Source: Medicago truncatula
Taxonomy: Eukaryota; Streptophyta; Magnoliopsida; Fabales; Fabaceae
Reading direction: 5' to 3'
Length of the DNA stretch: 64,000 nucleotides
Assembly: GCF_003473485.1 (NCBI RefSeq)
Contig: NC_053045.1
Location: 64,481,994-64,545,993, forward strand
Positions within the stretch are counted from its first letter, which is position 1. Each line of letters opens with the position of its first letter. This document shows, one piece after another, positions 57,292-64,000 of this stretch. Below the pieces are notes generated by a model, which searched no databases, was not told the origin of the DNA, and saw only the letters and a program-made list of their open reading frames with translations. A program made the position numbers and the translations under genes.

Positions 57292-60200
57292 CTACATTCA
57301 ATCAAGCTTAACAGGATCGGCCCATACAAGTTAGCCTATTTTAACAACTCTAAAATAAATACCGTATCTATTTTTCTTAATATTGATGAAAATTACATAT
57401 ATGTTTTATAAATAGGATGTGTATAATAAGTTAAAGTAATAATGATTGCTTGAAATTTCCCACTAAGGTAACGCCAGAATTACCGCAGTACCAGTACTAC
57501 TATTGTGTTCACCTATGCTTCACCAAAACTTTGCTTTGTGGGCTGTTTTATCTTGCCTATATTTGGATGATAATTGCTCTTCTTTCATATGTGTTCATTT
57601 CCGCTCTACGTGAGTTAACTCTTTCATAAATTAAATCACGCTGAAAATATACATGCGTGAGTTAACTCACGCTCAATTATTATAAAGAAAATGACTCGAC
57701 TATATTCTTATGTAATTGGAAAATGTAAAATGTTATAAAGAATTAAGTGGGACTCATATATATATATATATGATCCATATGGATGACATGGACGTGGATG
57801 ATATAACAAACTCTACCACATCACATGAGCATGAGTTCAATCCACTACCACGTCATCACTTGACTAAACATTGAATAGGCTTGACTGTTATGTATACATT
57901 GATTCAAAATGGAAAACTTAGAAAATCGAATCTTTATTAGACTTGGTAAGGAAAAGTAGTAGTTGGCAAAGTGTAGGCATGTGTTAATTTGGAATTAGGG
58001 TGGAACACCCTTTCAACTAATGTTCATTTTGAAGCTTGGATTAAAAGCTTTACAAAAAGTCACATTTAAAACACATTGGGACGTGTTAAAAAGAACACAC
58101 ACTTTTAGTGGCCACAACGCATAATCCCTCAATGAAATTGAACATTTTTGTTACTAATAACACATGATATGATGATTTAACATAGCGTTGTGAGAAAGAA
58201 AAATAGCAACAAAATCTAGCTAACATAACATTTATGTGAGCATTATTAAATAAGAAATACAGAAAAGCGGAAGCAATAAAAGGGAGAACTGGTGAGGCAT
58301 TAATGACTAACCTGCATAGATTTGTTGCCTGTGTGAATGGATGATGATGCGTTCTCTCAATATATGACTTCATATCCAAATGCAAAGATAAAACAAAACC
58401 TTGTCATGTTTTCTTCATTTAGCATAATTGTTACAATAATAATATTCAAGTATATTATTGTGTTTGAGTTGTTTATATATGGTCCCCCCCAACTGAATCA
58501 AAATGGTCAGTGTCACTAACCCATCACACCTCTCTCTCTCATGCACAAATCCAGCTTTATCATATTCAATCGAGATTATAACATACACTTCTTTCCCAAA
58601 TCAATTACATTCATAATAAATTCTACCTATTACTGTTAAGATCAAATAAGTTTAAAAAGGTTTGATCTAATAATTTGAAGAAAACTTTACATATGAATTA
58701 AAAAAGAATATTGTAATAATACTTTTTTCATTAATCTGAAGAAAACTTTATGCGAAAGCATCATAAAACTTTGGAATATTATAAAGCTTCACCAGCATGG
58801 GTTCACGTCTATATATATATATTATATATTTTATTTTTTTTGGATTTCTCATAATTCCTACACTATTTGGGTTAATTCTACTTCAACACTATTAGACATT
58901 AAATGTTGTAGGGGACTACCAATTTCTGCTTACTTCAAAGCCTATCTTTACTAGTACAAAGACTCCCTCCGACTATTAATATATGCAAGAAAAATAATAC
59001 ATGTATTTTATCCAAAATTTATATATTTGTTTGTATTACAAGCCAAAGTAATGTATTCTGCTACCATTATTATGTGGAATCGTCACCATAATTTTAGTGA
59101 AAATTACACTTTACAGTTTCAATATCACAGTATCAACGTGATTTTGCAAAGTTCTATCAAATATGTGGTTTGTTACGTTGAACGAATGGATAATGAACCA
59201 CAAGTTTCAAGTATTCAACTATATGTGATATTCATGAATCAAATACACATACGATGTATTCAAATATAAATGATTTTCATATTTCATTATTGGACATGTG
59301 GAACTAACTAGTTTGAATCTCATGCGTTACGTACCCATGTGATGGCCTTTGGGTGTTTAGACACTACTGATCTGATCATTACTTGAGACAAAAATTAAAA
59401 GCAATGGGAATGTTCCCAACGGATAGCTAGTCCAATTGTTTTTTGGATCGTTAAAACAAAACAAAAGGAAAGACATGTAGATTCTATCATATAAGATCAA
59501 GAGGAGAGGGGGGGTCCCAAAATCAATGACTTATTTGGACATGATTGAGACGTGCCTGACCTTGAAAGGAACTATACCCAAACCACTTTTTATTTTATTT
59601 TATTTTATTTTATAATTGAATCTAGCTAGAGCAAGTCTGGTAATTTCCATAGTTTGTATATAAAGAGATACAATTAAGAAAGATGAGTATTTTATTTATT
59701 TATACATAATGAGTTGAGGGCTAGCTGAGGTGAAATGAAATGATAGTCCAATCTGACAGTTTTGGGATGATCCTCTATCTAAGATTGGAAGGAAAGAAAG
59801 AAACATTACAACATTTGAAGCTTAAGGAACCAAACCAATTACCCATTAATTCCTGCAACATTGCACATGCATGCTGCTGCTGCTTTTCAAAGTAAGAAAG
59901 AGTGTAAAATGATCCTTTCCTCTTATTACACGGAAAGACAAAAGTTTGTTGTCCATAGAATTAGAATGATGCATGCCATTGCCAACATTACATTTGCATG
60001 TGTTGCAGAGAGAGACATACATATATATTGTTGAGTGCTTCACAAATAAAGGAAACACCTCCAAGTAAGTATATGCTAGTTTGAATTTTGGAAAGAAAAA
60101 GATTCAAACTAAAAAATATAGCAGATGGTTTGGTTTAGATCCATTTTTACAGTAATTTTAATTACAGATCTCTACCAAAACAAAATTGATGAAAAATAGT

Positions 60201-60450
60201 ATGTTGTCAAACTCAATAGCAGTCCTCGTAAAATATAAGATTTTAATCCGAGATTTTAGTGATCAATTTTAAATAAAGTGCAAATCAATAATAGTCAGTG
60301 TTTTTTTAGTATTTATTTGATTGATTAGGTTTAGACCTGACCATAAAAATAAAAATAGTCAATCCATCCTTAAAAAAAAAAGTCAAACCAATTTAATTGG
60401 TTGTTTCACAAAAATAAATAAAAATAACAATGTAATCGGATTAGATTGTA
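57292..60450. other. AT-rich intergenic DNA
   Basis: About 3.2 kb with short TA runs and one Stowaway-like end (ACTCCCTCCGACTATTAATA, near 58961). Short frames (58086-58385, 59027-59269, 59846-60064) resemble nothing known. No gene is called. Confidence 0.5.
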
Positions 60451-61568
60451 CTCCGTCGGTCTCTATATTTAAGCATCATGTTGACTAAAAATTTGTCACT
60501 ATGGGTCTGTTTGGGAAACCAAAAAAAGAGCTTTTAGCTTTTAGCTTATAGCTTATAAGCTCGTTTGACAAAAAAAGCTCTGTTTGGTAACACTTTTTCA
60601 CCATGAGCTTATAGCTTATTTCACGAGCTTATAAGCTATTTTTCAGAAGCTATTCCAAGCAGCGTTTGAGCTTATAGCTTATAGCTTCTCACTTTTTCTT
60701 CCAATTTTACCCTTATTATTTCATTTAAATTGTATTTTTATCCATTATAATTTTTATAATAAGCTACGTAATAAAGACTACTATCCCTTTATTCCAATTT
60801 TTGTATATATATCAGCTGGTTTTTTTTTTTTTTTTGAAAAAATATATACCTTAGTTTTTTTTTTTTTTTTTTACGGAACAAAATACTATTATTCTATTAG
60901 TGTTACTTTTTATTTTATTTTTTTGAGGTAAGTGTTATTTTCTTTATTCTCTGTTATTAGTATTGCTCTATTAGTGCTACCTTTTTTTTTTTGTTTTTGA
61001 GGTAATTGTTATTTTCTTTATAAAGTAGAAACACTTAAATGATAATAAATATAAGATAAAATTTTAGTGAATAAAATTTAATTTAATTTATAATACATAG
61101 GATATATTAAATTAATAAATTTAAAGTATTTTTTTAAAGAAAAATTAGTTTATAAAATTACAAATACTTAAATTAATGATATAATTTTTATTATGAATTA
61201 AGAATACCCTTTATGTCATTTTACATTTATCAGTTAGTTGAACCGCTATTTTTACCAAACACTTCAGTCAGCTTATAAGCTAAAAGCTACCAGCTAGCTT
61301 ATCAGCTATCCGCTATTTTTACCAAACAGAGCCTATGTAAACGCTCTTTCAAATTACTGGATGCATTTATTATTTTTTCCTAAACGTACCCTTAATTAAT
61401 ACTAATAACTTGTCTTGAAATATGAAAAAACAAATTTAATACACAGACAAACAAATGACAATTTGGTAATATTAACACACAAAATAAACACATTAATTGC
61501 ACTAACAATTTTTCTTAAGAAATGTGAAAAATATAAAGAGTGTTTGAATTTAGGGAGACGAAGGGAAG
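60451..61568. mobile_element. Stowaway-like MITE interrupted by a Tourist-like element
   Basis: The left end CTCCGTCGGTCTCTATATTT and the right end AATTTAGGGAGACGAAGGGAAG are inverted copies with TA on both sides (60449-60450, 61569-61570). Without the inner element (60503-61333 plus one TAT) the MITE is about 284 bp. Confidence 0.72.
60503..61333. mobile_element. Tourist-like (PIF/Harbinger) element, 831 bp
   Basis: The ends GGGTCTGTTTGGGAAACC and TTACCAAACAGAGCC are inverted repeats bordered by TAT (60500-60502, 61334-61336). Both subterminal regions are packed with AGCTTATAGCTTATAAGCT-like palindromes. There are T-runs inside (60821-60834, 60856-60872) and no transposase frame. Confidence 0.75.
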
Positions 61569-61570
61569 TA

Positions 61571-61856
61571 CTCCATCCGTTTCAAAATGAGTGTCACTTT
61601 AGCCAATTGAAGACATATTAAGGAATGGAATAAAGTAGTCAAATGTCGTAGCAATTTTACCAAATTATCCTAATCAACAATTATTTTGTTTTTCATTAAA
61701 GAAAAAATAATACTTTGGAAGTAGTGTAACATATAATATTAATTGAAGGGTACAATTGAAAAGAAAAAATTATTATTATATTAGAAACTGAAAGTAATAT
61801 TCATTTTAAAATATTTTTTTTTAGATAAAACGGCACTCATTTTAAAATAGATGGAA
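61571..61856. mobile_element. Stowaway-like MITE, 286 bp
   Basis: The left end CTCCATCCGTTTCAAAATGA and the right end CATTTTAAAATAGATGGAA are inverted copies. TA flanks both sides; the left TA (61569-61570) is also the right TA of the neighbouring MITE. Confidence 0.75.
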
Positions 61857-62801
61857 TATATTTCATGTTCTCAACTCGATGAGTTGGTTGCTACACTCAT
61901 ATATGCAACCCCAAACACACACAGAAAAAGAGGTAAGAGGTAAGAAAAAAAATCCTCCAAATGAGTAAACAATAGTGTATGATTTAAAACACATGTGTTT
62001 CTACCTTTAAACGGAAAGAAATTATTATAAGTTTTGTATTCATGATGACAAGCATGTCCAAAAAAGTAATCCAAATGGGAAGGGGAAAAACAAAGCCAAT
62101 TTAAGTAATTTGATTCGTTAATGGAAAATGATTGGCACAATAAAGGTTGAACTGGTTTCCTAAGACAAGGCACCTAGGATTAGGAACGTATGATGATTAG
62201 AATAAACAATGCAAATTATTATAATGAGGATAAAAAAAAAATCTAGTTGACCAAGAGAGAGAATTTGTTCCTTTTTCTTGTATATTTATTTGATCATTTA
62301 ATTTTTCTGATGCGACAAAAGTTTTAGCTTTTCACTGGGAACATCTTTATGTAATATTCCTCTCTTTTGTCTGCTTGCCAAAAGAAAAAGAATAAGCAAG
62401 TTATCAATCAATTACATTAACCTAGCTTTGAATCTTCGATGATGTTACAAAGCATATTGTTATGTGGATTTTCTAAATCCAAGGCCCTATTTGTTGTCAT
62501 GTCCAGTAGTAATATGGATAATTATTAACTTTAATAAAGAACATATTTTGCTTTTTGCGCCCACATTAAGATGTGTGCATAACCAAAAGGAAATAATAGA
62601 CTATAATTGAGTAAACATCCACTTTAATCCTTAAAGCTTAGTTTGAGAGTTTTGAGCAGAGGGAAGGGGAAAATTTTGAAAGATGAAAAGAGAAGAAAAA
62701 AAATACTATATAAATCTACAATCTAGTGATTTTGTGGAGAATGCTTGGGATAATTAGAAATTTAATTTTTATGTATTTGTCATAACATAAAAAGATAAAT
62801 C
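61857..62801. other. Intergenic DNA
   Basis: No gene or bounded repeat recognised. Confidence 0.5.
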
Positions 62802-62817
62802 TATGTGTTGTTTCAGA

Positions 62818-63652
62818 ACACATCCAAGAGTTAGCACCGAGATGTATGCTTTTTGCAGATGATGTAGTCTTGGTGGGTGAGTCGAGGGAGGAAGTGAACG
62901 GGAGGCTAGAGACCTGGAGGCAAGCCTTAGAAGTGTATGGATTCCGCTTGAGTAGAAGCAAGACGGAGTATATGGAATGTAACTTCAGCGGAAGGAGAAG
63001 TAGGTCTACCTTGGAGGTGAAAGTTGGAGAGCATATCATACCCCAAGTTACACGGTTTAAATATCTTGGGTCCTTCGTACAAAATGACGGAGAAATAGAA
63101 GCAGATATAAGCCATCGTATTCAAGCTGGGTGGTTGAAATTGAGAAGAGCCTCAGGTGTTTTGTGCGATAAGAAAGTACCACTTAATTTGAAAGGAAAGA
63201 TCTATCGGACAGCAGTCAGACCAGCGTTATTGTATGGTACGGAGTGTTGGGCGGTTAAGAGTCAACATGAGAATCAAACAAGTGTAGCAGAGATGAGGAT
63301 GTTGCGTTGGATGAGTGGTAAGACTAGACAAGATAAGATTAGGAATGACACCATTAGAGAGAGAGTAGGGGTAGCACCTATAATAGAAAAGTTGGTAGAA
63401 AACAGGCTTAGATGGTTTGGGCATGTAGAGAGAAGACCCGTAGATGCCGTGGTAAGAAGAGTAGATAAAATGGAGGAGAGTCAAGTTAAAAGAGGTAGAG
63501 GAAGACCTAAGAAAACTATTAGAGAAACCATTAGAAAGGATTTAGAGGTGAATGAGTTGGATCCAAATTTGGTGTATGATAGAACACTATGACGTCATTT
63601 GATCCATGTAGCCGACCTCACTTAGTGGGATAAGACTTGGTTGTTGTTGTTA
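62818..63652 (+). mobile_element. 5'-truncated RTE-type LINE with open reading frame
   Basis: A continuous frame runs from the first inserted base to a TGA at 63590-63592. It starts inside the reverse transcriptase at the catalytic FADD box (FADDVVLVGESREEV) and continues with FRLSRSKTEYM, FKYLGS, RPALLYGTECWA, MRMLRWMSGKTR, RLRWFGHVERR and GRGRPKKT, all typical of plant RTE-clade LINEs. The 3' end is a TTG repeat tail (63640-63650). A perfect 16-bp TSD, TATGTGTTGTTTCAGA, is at 62802-62817 and 63653-63668. Confidence 0.93.
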
Positions 63653-63668
63653 TATGTGTTGTTTCAGA

Positions 63669-64000
63669 GAAGAAGAACTAACGTGGGGCTGTTTGAGAGA
63701 GAGAGCGCGCATAGGATTTTTTTTCCAGTGAGCAAATGCCTATTTTTTATCTTTTAATTCGAGCCTTTAATTTTGTTTTGCCAAGTGTCAAATATCTATG
63801 TGGTGAAGAGGCATAAATGGAGTAAAGATGCACTCGTATTTCAACTACTAAACTAAGAAATTTATAGTGATAATATAAAATAATTTTCTATTTTGAAAAA
63901 TTAATTATAAATATAATATGGAGAATACTAACCTATGCTTTTAAAATACATATAATAATATTGTCTTAAAATATATGCATTCAACGTTATAAAAGTAAAA
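63669..64000. other. Intergenic DNA at the right edge
   Basis: AT-rich; no gene recognised. Confidence 0.5.

Noticed and set aside
59846..60064. Frame or hairpin near CTGCAACA / TGTTGCAG
   Set aside because: The two arms do not pair beyond short stretches and no known miRNA is recognised.
1..64000. CRISPR array, prophage, toxin-antitoxin or other prokaryotic defence system
   Set aside because: No spaced direct repeats, no prokaryotic coding density; the window is plant nuclear DNA.

Overview
The window is nuclear DNA of a flowering plant, most likely a papilionoid legume of the Medicago type. Evidence: AT-rich intergenic DNA, GT-AG introns, plant-specific gene families (NAC, Alfin-like PHD, STICHEL, plastid IspD), and repeats typical of legumes. 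The species is an inference; no marker sequence proves it. I see no prokaryotic operon, CRISPR array, prophage or integrated virus.

Layout of genes: a 5'-truncated NAC factor of the LOV1/NAC035 type (1-2178, +); a UDP-glucose 4-epimerase (8323-9846, +); a two-G-domain Der/EngA GTPase with a mitochondrion-like presequence (15874-11247, -); an Alfin-like PHD histone reader (18116-22064, +); a STICHEL/DnaX-like trichome-branching protein (30725-36622, +); plastid IspD of the MEP isoprenoid pathway (42763-37946, -); a complex I NDUFB3/B12 subunit (43068-43605, +), divergent from IspD across a 304-bp gap; and a single-exon F-box protein (47039-45618, -). Exon joins were made by hand from splice signals, reading frame and family similarity. 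The products are unrelated in function. What ties them together is history: from memory, LOV1, AL6, STI, ISPD and the B12 subunit lie in the same order in Arabidopsis (At2g02450 to At2g02510), so five of the eight genes look like an old syntenic block, with UGE, Der and F-box as the differences.

The rest is a layered record of transposition, with many target-site duplications (TSDs) readable by eye. These include LINEs (L1-type at 3.1, 25.0, 44.2, 44.6 and 50.7 kb; RTE-type at 20.6 and 62.8 kb), a solo LTR inside the Alfin-like gene, two minus-strand LTR fragments, a truncated Au-type SINE, several tRNA-related SINE-like copies, Stowaway and Tourist-like MITEs, Mutator-type elements with 9-bp TSDs, a 913-bp hAT-type element with an 8-bp TSD, and a probable Helitron end. 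From about 47 kb to the right edge there is no convincing host gene.

I did not find a previously undescribed system. The most unusual point is in IspD, where the intron between exons 6 and 7 appears to start with GA instead of GT while intron 1 starts with GC. Next come the divergent IspD/NDUFB3 promoter with site II elements and several clean nested insertions.
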